The position numbers and the translations under genes are program-made. DNA of 48,837 nucleotides, from the NCBI GenBank assembly GCA_900315775.1, contig ONAJ01000019.1:1-48837 (forward strand). Reading direction: 5' to 3'. The stretch comes from an uncultured Prevotella sp. GTDB taxonomy: Bacteria > Bacteroidota > Bacteroidia > Bacteroidales > Bacteroidaceae. Below, in pieces: positions 26,540 to 33,940 of the stretch. The first letter of the stretch is position 1, and the number at the start of each line of letters is the position of its first letter. Under the pieces are notes generated by a model, which was given only the letters and a program-made list of their open reading frames with translations, was not told where the DNA came from and did not search any database.

Positions 26540-28960
26540 TTAGTTGATTATTACTGCTTTTCCATTTAAGATATAGATACCCTTTACGGCTGGTTTGCTA
26601 CAGAGCTTTCTGCCGTCGATGGTGTACCATACATCTTCCATCTCACTTTTTACATCAGACATCGTATTGATGCCGGTAACATCTTCGTCGAAGCCGAAGA
26701 ACGCAGGAGCATTTGTGCCGCTGAACGTCAGATATGCCTTGTGGGCTTTAATGGTACCGGTATCTTTGAGTTTGTAGAAGCCTATGCCATGAGAGCCTTT
26801 GTTGAGCACGAAGGCATTGCCTGGATTGTTGATGGTGGTCATTGTGCCCAGAAGACTGTTGTCTTCATAGCTGGTAGCACTTCCTGTTGCAGAGTAATAG
26901 AGGGGAATGCTGGCAGAGTTCGACTTCAGTACAACGCCCTCGCCCCTATTGATGATGCCGTCGTCAATCTTTGTCATCTCCAACACGTTGCCGGTAAGTG
27001 CTAATTTAAACACCTGTGTATTTTCGTCCACCTTGCACTCCGCAAGGTCGTTGTAGTATGTTGCCCAGTATTCGCCTGGGTTGTCGCCGGCATTAGCTGT
27101 CAGCGTGAGGGCTTCGATTTTGCCTGCATAGTAGCTCCAGAAGTCCGCAGTCTTATAGCCTTCCACCTTGTCGGCAAACACGTATAACTTACAATTGTCA
27201 GGAAATGGCTGCGTACTTGCATCACAGGATGGTGCATAGACGTTGACCGTCGCCAAATTTGAGCAGTAGAGGAAGGCACCCGCTTCGATGCTCTTCATGC
27301 CGGCAGGGATTTCAACAGACGTCAGAGCGGTGCCATAGAAGGAAGACATACCAATGCTCGTCACAGTGTTTGGGATTTCTACCGAAGCCAATTTGTCGAA
27401 TCCATAAAAGGCACTTGCGCCAATACTCGCCACACCTTCCTCAATGACCGCGCGCGTTATACTTTCCTGTACACCGTGCCAGGGACGGTTTGAAAGACTT
27501 ATATAATCCGCCATATTGCCTGTTCCGCTGAAGGTTATAGTGCCTGCGCCATCGTGTGACCACAGCACTCGGTCGGGAGCTTCGTTGCCCGCCAGGTAGC
27601 TATCGAAATTAGCCCGTACATTCGGAGAAATGAGGTTCCAATCCGGTACATTATATACATGGAACTTCGTAGAGCCGTCAGTCTTGAAGGCTCTGTTGAG
27701 ATCCTCGGCCCACGCCATCTCATGATTCTTAGGCAGCACGTAGCAGTACACGTCCTCCATAGCGGTACAATTGTAAAAAGCATCACTGCCGATGGTCGTC
27801 ACGTTGCTGCCGAGGGTGATGCTCTTCAGATTCTGGCAATCACGGAAGGCATTCGTGCCAATACTCTTCATGCTGACATGAACATCGACTGAGCTAAGAT
27901 TCGGGTAGCCTACGAAGCACCCTGCGCCGATGCTCTCCACACCATTCTCAATGACAACACGGGTGATATCATTCTTATGGCTATCCCACGGGCAAGCCAT
28001 TACTTGATAAATGTCCGCCATGTTGCCTGTTCCGCTGACGAACATGGTGCCTGCGCCATCGTACGACCACAGCACTTCGTCAGGCACTCCCTTGCCGGCA
28101 AGGTCGCCCACGTAATTATAATGGTTCATTGCAACAAAATGGCTCCAAGCCGACAAAGAATATACGTGAACCCGCGTACCAGACCAAGCGAAGTTATTTC
28201 CACTGTCGAACCACGTCAGTTTGGAAGGGTCGGCGTAGAAATATACATCATTCACCCATCTACTTTCATAGAAGGAGTCAGCGCCGATGTTCGTCACGTT
28301 GCTGCCGATGATAATCGTCTTCATATTAGAGCCAGGATAACCGAAAGCCATATCACCGATAGTCGTCACGCCGCTGCCGATGATAATCTTCGTCGCACTT
28401 GAGCAGCCTGTGAAGGCTCTGGAGCCGATGGTCGTCACACTGTTTGGAATAACGATTTCTGGTAATTTGCAACTTTCGAATGCCGAAGTTCCGATGCTCG
28501 TCAGTTTGTTGCAAAACGGAGCCTTTGTCAGCTTGTAGCAGTGATAGAAAGCATAGTCTCCAATGCTTGTCACATTCAAATCCGCACCCTCAAGAGTTGA
28601 GATATCCAGATTTTGACAATCGTAGAAAGCACGTGCACCGATGCTTGTCACTTCGGGACGGATAACGACATAAGTCGCATTAGTGAAGCCCGAGAAGGCA
28701 TTGGCGCCGATGTACGACACTCTCTCTGTTATGTGAATATCTTTGACCTCAGCCTTAATATAATCCCACGGACGGGCTTCGGGGGTGGCATAATCACTCA
28801 TTGCACCGTGGGTTTCTGCATTTATACCATCAACCATAAGGGACTTATTGTCTGGATTCCAAGTAACACCGCAGTGACCGCTCTGCCATTGCACATTTTC
28901 TCCCCATGCGCTAAGTACCGTCAGGCAAAGCACCAAAATTGTTAATAGTTTTCTTCTCAT
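26540..28960 (-). CDS. BspA-like leucine-rich-repeat surface protein
   Basis: The 806-residue secreted protein begins with a Sec signal peptide (MRRKLLTILVLCLTVLSAWG). An N-terminal segment is followed by three blocks of Treponema pallidum-type leucine-rich repeats (units like ITSIGASAFYGC and VTTIGSRAFTGC). These are interrupted by two copies of a linker with DEVLWSYDGAGT and MADI. A beta-rich region follows and then a C-terminal tail, VWYTIDGRKL...GIYILNGKAVIIN, like those used for type IX or related sorting. BspA-like proteins bind host or bacterial surfaces; the ligand here is unknown. ATG 28960 is chosen because the longer reading from 29047 starts upstream of the -7 box. Confidence 0.85.
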   Translation of the reverse strand: MRRKLLTILVLCLTVLSAWGENVQWQSGHCGVTWNPDNKSLMVDGINAETHGAMSDYATPEARPWDYIKAEVKDIHITERVSYIGANAFSGFTNATYVVIRPEVTSIGARAFYDCQNLDISTLEGADLNVTSIGDYAFYHCYKLTKAPFCNKLTSIGTSAFESCKLPEIVIPNSVTTIGSRAFTGCSSATKIIIGSGVTTIGDMAFGYPGSNMKTIIIGSNVTNIGADSFYESRWVNDVYFYADPSKLTWFDSGNNFAWSGTRVHVYSLSAWSHFVAMNHYNYVGDLAGKGVPDEVLWSYDGAGTMFVSGTGNMADIYQVMACPWDSHKNDITRVVIENGVESIGAGCFVGYPNLSSVDVHVSMKSIGTNAFRDCQNLKSITLGSNVTTIGSDAFYNCTAMEDVYCYVLPKNHEMAWAEDLNRAFKTDGSTKFHVYNVPDWNLISPNVRANFDSYLAGNEAPDRVLWSHDGAGTITFSGTGNMADYISLSNRPWHGVQESITRAVIEEGVASIGASAFYGFDKLASVEIPNTVTSIGMSSFYGTALTSVEIPAGMKSIEAGAFLYCSNLATVNVYAPSCDASTQPFPDNCKLYVFADKVEGYKTADFWSYYAGKIEALTLTANAGDNPGEYWATYYNDLAECKVDENTQVFKLALTGNVLEMTKIDDGIINRGEGVVLKSNSASIPLYYSATGSATSYEDNSLLGTMTTINNPGNAFVLNKGSHGIGFYKLKDTGTIKAHKAYLTFSGTNAPAFFGFDEDVTGINTMSDVKSEMEDVWYTIDGRKLCSKPAVKGIYILNGKAVIIN

Positions 28961-29017
28961 TGTGTAATTATTTAGGTTTTCGTTATTATTTTCAAAAGTC
29001 ACTACATTAATATGGTA

Positions 29018-29048
29018 CAAAGGTACAAAAACTTTTTCATACTTCAAT
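29018..29048 (-). promoter_or_regulatory. Promoter of the BspA-like gene
   Basis: On the minus strand ATTG (29045-29048), 19 bp spacer and TACCTTTG (29018-29025) fit the Bacteroidota consensus. Transcription would start near 29012, giving a leader of about 50 nt before ATG 28960. Confidence 0.75.
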
Positions 29049-29100
29049 GATTTTGTACAAAAAAATTTAAGTTAAAGTCTTTTGCCCCTAACCACTAACA

Positions 29101-29136
29101 AACAAAGCCCCGACCTTCACAAGCCAGGACTTTGTT
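29101..29136 (-). terminator. Terminator downstream of peptide B
   Basis: A 14-bp stem (AACAAAGCCCCGAC with GCCAGGACTTTGTT, including three G-T pairs) and an 8-nt loop separate the peptide B gene from the BspA promoter. After the hairpin the minus strand reads TGTTAGTGGTTAG, a heptamer tail also seen at two other terminators. Confidence 0.65.
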
Positions 29137-29202
29137 GTGTCTTAATGAGCTATGCCGTTGCATAACTTTAAGACCGCTATAACTATAATTAATAAAAAAA
29201 AT

Positions 29203-29385
29203 TTATTCTTCTTCTGCGTTGCTACCCCAGAATGAGACACCGCCTTCTTTACCTTCAGCAAATCCTGTGGTTATTTCTTCACTTTTTGGAGTCTCTGTTT
29301 GCTGATCAGCATTACCGCTTAATGCAATCATTCTCTGGAGTTCAATATCGTGGATACCGGTATTTGGTTTTATGTACTTTTTCAT
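29203..29385 (-). CDS. Small YIKP-motif peptide B
   Basis: The 60-residue peptide starts MKKYIKPNTGIHDIELQRMIALSG, followed by a hydrophilic, acidic C-terminal part ending SNAEEE. The N-terminal half matches peptide A (YIKP, an aliphatic position, then ELQ and a short hydrophobic stretch). No transmembrane helix or standard signal peptide is visible. It lies 80 bp downstream of the starch-binding-module gene on the same strand, with a poly-T/poly-G tract between, and is followed by a hairpin. Function unknown. Confidence 0.7.
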   Translation of the reverse strand: MKKYIKPNTGIHDIELQRMIALSGNADQQTETPKSEEITTGFAEGKEGGVSFWGSNAEEE

Positions 29386-29431
29386 TGTCGTTAATTCTAA
29401 ATTTGTTAATATGCTTCCTGTAAGCCCCTCC

Positions 29432-29455
29432 TTTTTTTTTGGGGGGGGGGTGGGG
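29432..29455. repeat. Homopolymer tract T9-G10-T-G4
   Basis: Nine T, ten G, one T and four G lie between peptide B and the secreted protein gene. With the flanking AAGCCCC and GGGG-TAGGCTT the tract can fold as a C-rich/G-rich hairpin on the minus transcript, so it may also act as terminator of the 29466 gene. Long G tracts are prone to slippage. Confidence 0.8.
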
Positions 29456-29465
29456 TAGGCTTTTA

Positions 29466-31613
29466 TTATCTCAAATACTTTTTGCCGTTCACTATTACAA
29501 TTCCCTTGTAGTCCTTGCCTACGCGCTGACCAGCGAGATTATAAACCTCACCGACACCGGTTACTGCACCGTCGGCATCAATGCTGCCAATATGAGATAC
29601 CTCGTCATTATCAACGAAGATAGCATTTGCCTTACCTGTGTTACCAGTCAGACCTGTGTAATATACACGGAAAGCACCGATGGTTGCACCATTAAATGGA
29701 TGCAGGTTACCATTGCTTAAAGCAAACTGACTGCCGTCGGTACTAATGGCACGAGCTGTTCCGTACTGCATAACGGCTGTTCCATTGACTGCAGAACCAC
29801 CAGGATTAGCAGTAAGGTTAAGGTCTGCCTTTAAATTAATGCTGGTGATAACCACCTCAGAACCAGTAGTATTGTGAAGAATTACTGGGGCGTTAGCACC
29901 TATATTCTTATTGTCCTGCTTTGTAAAGGTTACAGAGCTGGTAGTTGCATCGGTAGCCTGATAAACATCCACACCGTCAGGAATAGTTACGGGAGCTGGA
30001 GAGTTGTAGCTTACCCACTTATCTGCACCGATAGTACGCTGATATGCAAATCCGTCTTGCTGTGCATTAATGACAAAGTCGTATGCTGGCTGCGAAGTGT
30101 TTGCGTCTGTGATAAATACGTCAACGCCATTCTTAGCGCTGTATGTAGTACCATCTTTAACTACAATATTCTTACCAGAAGTTGTTGACACAGCTGCAGC
30201 ATTTTCATCAGGAGTACGTTCTGTTCCATTGACTACAACAACAGCGTTCACATTAGTAGGATTAAGTGTGATGCCTCCGCTGAAGTATGCTCCTGAAAGG
30301 TCGATAACGGCAGCAGAACCCGCAGCAGTCTGGATAGCACTTGCATTAGAACCACTTACCGTTCCAGTCACTGTAGCCACATTGCCAACAACACTCGTAG
30401 TTGGGCTAATAGCACCAAGGTCATACGTTTCACCACTTGTAAAATCGAGGTCTCCTGTCTTTGAAACATCTTCTACGCCAGGATTATCACCATTATTGAA
30501 AATAATTTTTGGTGCATTTACATCCGTAGTAATGGTCCTGGCATCATAAATTCCTGTCTTATTCATCAGAGTACCAGGATATGCACCGAGTGTTTCGGGA
30601 TTATATGTATAGGCATAAACCTTATTCCAGCCAATAGAATTGGTGAAGTTTGCTGTGTAGGTTCCCTGCTTTAATGCCTTTATGTATTTTTCAAACCAAG
30701 TCCCATCACCATCTTTCATCGCACGGAAATATACCTTATAGTTGCCAGTTTCTGACATTGTATAATTCCCTCCATAACTTGGATAGTCTTCAAATCTGGT
30801 TTTGCCATCACGAGAATATGCAATCTTTAATCCTTGACCTGAAGAAATAGACAAAAAGTCAGAAACAAAAACACCGTCTATTTTCGTCAAGACATAATCT
30901 TCGCCAACTGTCCAGCTATTCATATCACCAACTACATAGTAACCAGCATTATAAACTTTGTTATTCTCAAAAGTCAAATTTGCTGTCTGATTGTAGTTAC
31001 CCCAATCCCCATTATCAAATAGAATATTTGTTGGAGCAGTAACAGACTCAAATGTAACGGTATAGACATCGCCATCCTTTGTCATATCTTTACCATAATC
31101 TGTACTTATATCAGAATCTGTATCGGTTCCACCCCAAACTTTTGCTTTGACAGTACTCCAGCCAACGCTGTTCTTGAAAGTTACAGTATATGTATATAAT
31201 CCTACAGATTTTTCGTATTTACTCCAACCTGTAATTGTAAACAAATCATTATTATTTACATTATCAGCCTCCATATAAATAGCTGGTGTTTCATTCCATC
31301 TCACGCCATCAGCAAAACTTGGATCCCCAGCATAAGTAGGATTTATACGAACAAGTTTGAAGTCTGTGTACTCATCAGAAATAACTCCCTTATAGCACGT
31401 AGCTCCATTAATTGTTCTGGTATCGGACATTCTAATCCATGCTGTCTTCGTATCATCGTTATTAGATGCGTAGGCAAAAAAGACTGCACTACTGTTTGTC
31501 CAGTTTCCATCTTGATTGAATCCTGCTGGATTTAACCAAATTGTCTTGTCTGCTGCCCAAGCAGTCCCTATGGACGCTACAAGGGCTAATAATAATAAAG
31601 TTTTCCTTTTCAT
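29466..31613 (-). CDS. Secreted protein with starch-binding-like modules
   Basis: The 715-residue protein has a signal peptide (MKRKTLLLLALVASIGTAWA). Two segments fit CBM26-like starch-binding modules: one near 138-215 (VTFKNSVGWSTVKAKVWGG) and one near 320-405 (YTANFTNSIGWNKVYAYTY then AYPGTLM). Between them is a SusE/SusF-like stretch (YYVVGDMNSW). A beta-helical or repetitive region follows, and the C-terminus VYNLAGQRVG...IVIVNGKKYLR is a sorting tail like that of the BspA-like protein. A surface role in starch or glycan binding is inferred; no catalytic domain is seen and no SusC/SusD genes are nearby. Base composition looks more AT-rich than the housekeeping neighbours. Confidence 0.75.
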   Translation of the reverse strand: MKRKTLLLLALVASIGTAWAADKTIWLNPAGFNQDGNWTNSSAVFFAYASNNDDTKTAWIRMSDTRTINGATCYKGVISDEYTDFKLVRINPTYAGDPSFADGVRWNETPAIYMEADNVNNNDLFTITGWSKYEKSVGLYTYTVTFKNSVGWSTVKAKVWGGTDTDSDISTDYGKDMTKDGDVYTVTFESVTAPTNILFDNGDWGNYNQTANLTFENNKVYNAGYYVVGDMNSWTVGEDYVLTKIDGVFVSDFLSISSGQGLKIAYSRDGKTRFEDYPSYGGNYTMSETGNYKVYFRAMKDGDGTWFEKYIKALKQGTYTANFTNSIGWNKVYAYTYNPETLGAYPGTLMNKTGIYDARTITTDVNAPKIIFNNGDNPGVEDVSKTGDLDFTSGETYDLGAISPTTSVVGNVATVTGTVSGSNASAIQTAAGSAAVIDLSGAYFSGGITLNPTNVNAVVVVNGTERTPDENAAAVSTTSGKNIVVKDGTTYSAKNGVDVFITDANTSQPAYDFVINAQQDGFAYQRTIGADKWVSYNSPAPVTIPDGVDVYQATDATTSSVTFTKQDNKNIGANAPVILHNTTGSEVVITSINLKADLNLTANPGGSAVNGTAVMQYGTARAISTDGSQFALSNGNLHPFNGATIGAFRVYYTGLTGNTGKANAIFVDNDEVSHIGSIDADGAVTGVGEVYNLAGQRVGKDYKGIVIVNGKKYLR

Positions 31614-31675
31614 TATTGCTTAATTGTTATAGTTTGTAATAAATTTATTTATTAAGATTTTCCAATTTACGGGTG

Positions 31676-31683
31676 CAAATATA
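31676..31683 (-). promoter_or_regulatory. -7 box of the 29466-31613 gene
   Basis: TATATTTG on the minus strand, 63 bp before the start. A GC-rich stretch and a run of 13 T ending in TTTG lie upstream; the TTTG is only 16 bp away, shorter than usual. Confidence 0.55.
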
Positions 31684-32002
31684 CCGCGCCGAGCGCTAAC
31701 AAAAAAAAAAAAACGCAAAACTATGTTAAATTCGCGTTTTTTCTTTAATAATTGATTGTAAAAGAAATATCAGAAGGGAAAAAAATTAAAATTATTGGCG
31801 TTATATCGTTATCACGTTATTAAAACTTCCACCTGCAAAGATACAAAAAACTCCATAACTCAACATTTTATGGAGAAAAATCTTGGAAAATGTCAACCTT
31901 TTCAGGAAATAAAGCCTAGCCCCACCCCTTCCAAAAAGGAAGGGAGATTAAACTTATAGCAGGTTTTGTGGCAATTTATTCATCGATTTTCAGGGTAAGA
32001 CA

Positions 32003-32582
32003 GTTAGCGGTTTTTAGGTTTTCCGAAATTTTAGTTTTCAGAAAAACATTACACATTCCACCGAAAAATCTTTACACCTGGATTCTACGGTGCGTATATT
32101 TATACGAAGTATGGCGTAGGTTTACTCCGAGTACGGTTATGGTTTACTCCTAGTAAACCTATGGTTTGCTTGAAGAAAAGCTATGGTTTGGTCAGAGTAA
32201 GGCATAGGTTTGGTGAAAACGAGGCATAGGAATGATAAAAACAGGACATTTTCGAGGTCGAAAAACGAATATATATTCGCAATATGAGTTTATATGCATA
32301 AGCGGGTTTGGAAAATATTTTACAAACAAAATTTAATAAAAATATGTAGCTAACGCATTGGTATTCAGTGTATTACAAAGAAATTTTCCGACCTTTTTTC
32401 TTTTATTTCCGCTTTTTACCCCCTTTTGTGCAGTCTTTTTCGCACGTTTTTTGTATCTTTTTTGCCTCTATTTGGCTCTAAACTACTGATAATCAACGAA
32501 GAGTGAAGTGTCAGATTTTTTCGGTGGAATGTGTAATGTTTTTCTGAAAACTAAAATTTCGGAAAACCTAAAAACAGCTAAC
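32003..32582. mobile_element. Non-coding element with 59-bp perfect inverted repeats
   Basis: Bases 32010-32068 are the exact reverse complement of 32517-32575 (59 bp), and an imperfect match extends the arms to about 32003-32076 and 32508-32582. The 448-bp interior has no convincing gene and holds a 22-nt periodic array. Long perfect terminal inverted repeats around a short non-coding core fit a MITE-like non-autonomous transposon or an invertible segment. I see no clear target-site duplication. The 380 bp to the left (31620-32002) are AT-rich, with a small hairpin CCCTTCC/GGAAGGG at 31926-31944 and no gene. Confidence 0.75.
32075..32250. repeat. 22-nt periodic array, about eight units
   Basis: GGTTT begins units at exactly 32119, 32141, 32163, 32185 and 32207, and a degenerate unit starts at 32229. 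Two weaker units precede at 32075 and 32097. The loose consensus is GGTTTnnTnnnAGnAAnnCTAT. The 32141 unit contains a perfect dyad, GGTTTACT/AGTAAACC. The period is not a multiple of three, so this is not coding. Confidence 0.85.
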
Positions 32583-32613
32583 CACTAACCACGAAAAACC
32601 ACTAACCACGAAA

Positions 32614-32639
32614 AAAGCCTCTCCAGTTGGAGGGGCTTT
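32614..32639 (-). terminator. Terminator of the transglycosylase-like gene
   Basis: An 11-bp stem (AAAGCCTCTCC with GGAGGGGCTTT, one G-T pair) and 4-nt loop, followed on the minus strand by TTT and GTGGTTA heptamers. It lies 23 bp beyond the stop. Confidence 0.8.
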
Positions 32640-32661
32640 AATATTAAGAATGAATGTTTGC

Positions 32662-33096
32662 TTAGAGATAACTCATAACCTTCTCGAAGTAGCGCTGTGT
32701 TGCTCTGCGGCTGTACTTCTGACCGCCATTCCAAGAACGTATAGCCTTCTCGACGTCGTTCTTTGGGTTGTGGTGTGACTGAATGAGGAGGAACATTTCC
32801 TTTGACTTCTTTACGTTGAAGCGGTCCTCGAGGGTGTAACGTTTCTTACTTCCCTTCTGTTTCAGTATGTTGTTGCACTCGGCAACAAGAATTGGCGTAA
32901 TCTGCATAGCTCCACACTGGTTACCGTTGCGTGCGTTACTTCTGCCGCCGCTCTCCACCTTGATGATGGCGTTCATTACTGGTTCCCAGTCCACTTTTGA
33001 AGATTCTCGTTTGTCCTTATCGACAGCCGAAGCTGCTGTTGGGACGACAGTTAATGCGATAATAATTAAACATAATTGTCTGATAATTCTATTCAT
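32662..33096 (-). CDS. Small exported SLT/lysozyme-like protein
   Basis: The 144-residue protein has a signal peptide (cleavage probably after ASA, residue 24) and a compact lytic-transglycosylase/goose-lysozyme-like domain. The catalytic Glu is probably Glu48 in IIKVESGG, followed by NGNQCGAMQITP, which matches the ESGG...GLMQI signature of SLT domains. The C-terminal part holds KAIRSWNGG like the family AYNAG segment. It probably cuts peptidoglycan in the periplasm. It is shorter than typical Slt enzymes and stands alone, with its own promoter, terminator and an unusually long structured leader. Confidence 0.8.
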   Translation of the reverse strand: MNRIIRQLCLIIIALTVVPTAASAVDKDKRESSKVDWEPVMNAIIKVESGGRSNARNGNQCGAMQITPILVAECNNILKQKGSKKRYTLEDRFNVKKSKEMFLLIQSHHNPKNDVEKAIRSWNGGQKYSRRATQRYFEKVMSYL

Positions 33097-33266
33097 AGTT
33101 TATTTTTTAGGAAACCTGAACACGAGTATAACATAGTCTCTACGGCTTTGTGTTCACGACGGTGGCCTTGATACAAAGAGGTTCCAGCGTCTCAGTTTCT
33201 GTTAGTACTAATGAGGAGTCGATCCTACAGGATGGACTTGCTCATAATTCTGACATTCATCAAAAT
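33097..33266 (-). promoter_or_regulatory. Structured 5' leader of the SLT-like gene, possible riboswitch
   Basis: The region between the promoter and the ATG folds in two parts. The 5' part (33244-33212) is a hairpin with paired blocks TGAG/CTCA, AGTC/GACT and ATCC/GGAT. The 3' part pairs AACCT (33113-33117) with AGGTT (33179-33183) and GAACAC (33118-33123) with GTGTTC (33150-33155). CTTTGT (33146-33151) can also pair with ACAAAG (33173-33178), giving a pseudoknot or a competing fold. I cannot assign it to a named RNA family. Confidence 0.5.
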
Positions 33267-33272
33267 CGGGTG

Positions 33273-33304
33273 CAAAGTTATATGTTTTTGGTGAAATGGA
33301 CAAA
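33273..33304 (-). promoter_or_regulatory. Promoter of the SLT-like gene
   Basis: On the minus strand TTTG (33301-33304), 20 bp spacer and TAACTTTG (33273-33280) form a full Bacteroidota promoter about 180 bp before the start codon, implying a leader near 170 nt. Confidence 0.75.
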
Positions 33305-33387
33305 TGTTTGCGCGCACAGAATAGGATTAATTAAGTATTTTCTTGCTTTAAGTCAAGGATTTAATTACTTTTTAACAGGAATTTTGA

Positions 33388-33563
33388 GGATGTTAACATC
33401 CCTCCCCGACCCTGCCGGGGGCAGGCTGATATGTCGGATTAAATATCCGATGCCCTGCCAGGGGCAGGCCATCAAGCCTTAAAAGAAAAATGGCACTTGA
33501 AAGCGAGCTTTCAGATGGTTTTGTCGGATTAGATATCCGAAACGCCTGCCGCGGGCAGGCGTT
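33388..33563. repeat. Cluster of palindromic stem-loop units
   Basis: Seven hairpins follow each other. They are GGATGTTAACATCC (33388), CCTGCC/GGCAGG (33411-33425), TCGGAT/ATCCGA (33434-33450), CCTGCC/GGCAGG (33454-33468), TGAAAG/CTTTCA (33498-33513), TCGGAT/ATCCGA (33524-33540) and AACGCCTGCC/GGCAGGCGTT (33541-33563). The order TCGGAT hairpin then CCTGCC hairpin occurs twice, so a module is duplicated. The cluster resembles REP/BIME-like elements. Confidence 0.8.
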
Positions 33564-33627
33564 CAAATAAAAAGCTGGGAAATCACTTGAAAGTAAACTT
33601 TCAGATGGTTTCCCAGCTTTTTATTTG
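33564..33627 (-). terminator. Terminator of the SRP RNA-tRNA-Thr transcript
   Basis: A 19-bp perfect stem (33564-33582 with 33609-33627, core AAAAAGCTGGGAAA) encloses a second hairpin TGAAAG/CTTTCA (33588-33603). On the minus strand the outer stem ends in CTTTTTATTTG. It abuts the tRNA 3' end. Confidence 0.75.
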
Positions 33628-33701
33628 AGCCTCTTGTCGGATTCGAACCAACGACCCCGAGATTACAAATCACGTGCTCTGGCCAACTGAGCTAAAGAGG
33701 C
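33628..33701 (-). tRNA. tRNA-Thr (TGT)
   Basis: The 74-nt cloverleaf on the minus strand has acceptor stem GCCTCTT/AAGAGGC, anticodon loop TTTGTAA (anticodon TGT, reads ACA) and a T arm with GTTCGAATC. The discriminator is T and CCA is not encoded. It starts three bases after the SRP RNA. Confidence 0.93.
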
Positions 33702-33704
33702 GGG

Positions 33705-33802
33705 TGGGTAAGCGGTCTGTATCGCGCCGCTACAACCAACTACCTTTGCTACGTTCCCGTCCTGGAGGATTCGAAGGGAGCTGGCCGTACAGGACTTACC
33801 CA
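33705..33802 (-). ncRNA. ffs: Small signal recognition particle RNA
   Basis: About 98 nt on the minus strand, closed by TGGGTAAG/CTTACCCA. The apical Ffh-binding region has CCAGGACGGGAA and GTAGCAAAGG, the symmetric and asymmetric loop signature of SRP domain IV (compare GGAAGCAGCC in E. coli 4.5S RNA). AGTTGGTTGTAGCGGCG follows, as in Bacteroidota SRP RNAs. It works with Ffh in membrane protein targeting. It is almost contiguous with tRNA-Thr, so the two are likely processed from one transcript. Confidence 0.85.
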
Positions 33803-33819
33803 TGTTGTTTTTGCGGCTG

Positions 33820-33827
33820 CAAAAGTA
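33820..33827 (-). promoter_or_regulatory. -7 box for SRP RNA and tRNA-Thr
   Basis: TACTTTTG on the minus strand lies 17 bp before the predicted SRP RNA 5' end. Upstream is an ATAATTC heptamer array (33841-33868); no TTTG at the usual spacing is visible. Confidence 0.55.
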
Positions 33828-33923
33828 CACAATATTATTCATAATTCATAATGCATAATTCATAATTTTACGAGGTTTAACACATTTTTAGTGTTATAGC
33901 CACGAAATATGAAGGAAAATGTG

Positions 33924-33931
33924 TAATTTTG
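33924..33931 (+). promoter_or_regulatory. -7 box for the DUF4199-GT2 operon
   Basis: TAATTTTG lies 9 bp before ATG 33941, giving a very short leader and excluding the upstream TTG start at 33929. Confidence 0.55.
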
Positions 33932-33940
33932 CACGCAATA

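Noticed and set aside
29466-31613. Polysaccharide utilisation locus
   Set aside because: The protein has starch-binding-like modules, but no SusC/SusD pair, glycoside hydrolase or regulator is next to it.
31968-32153. 61-codon open frame in the left arm of the inverted repeat
   Set aside because: It spans the repeat arm and the non-coding array, has no promoter at a suitable place and no family resemblance.
32075-32250. CRISPR array
   Set aside because: The period is only 22 bp with no conserved repeat separated by unique spacers, and no cas genes are nearby.
33097-33266. Known RNA class such as 6S RNA or a cobalamin or TPP riboswitch
   Set aside because: None of the conserved core motifs of those classes could be found in the leader, so it is left unassigned.
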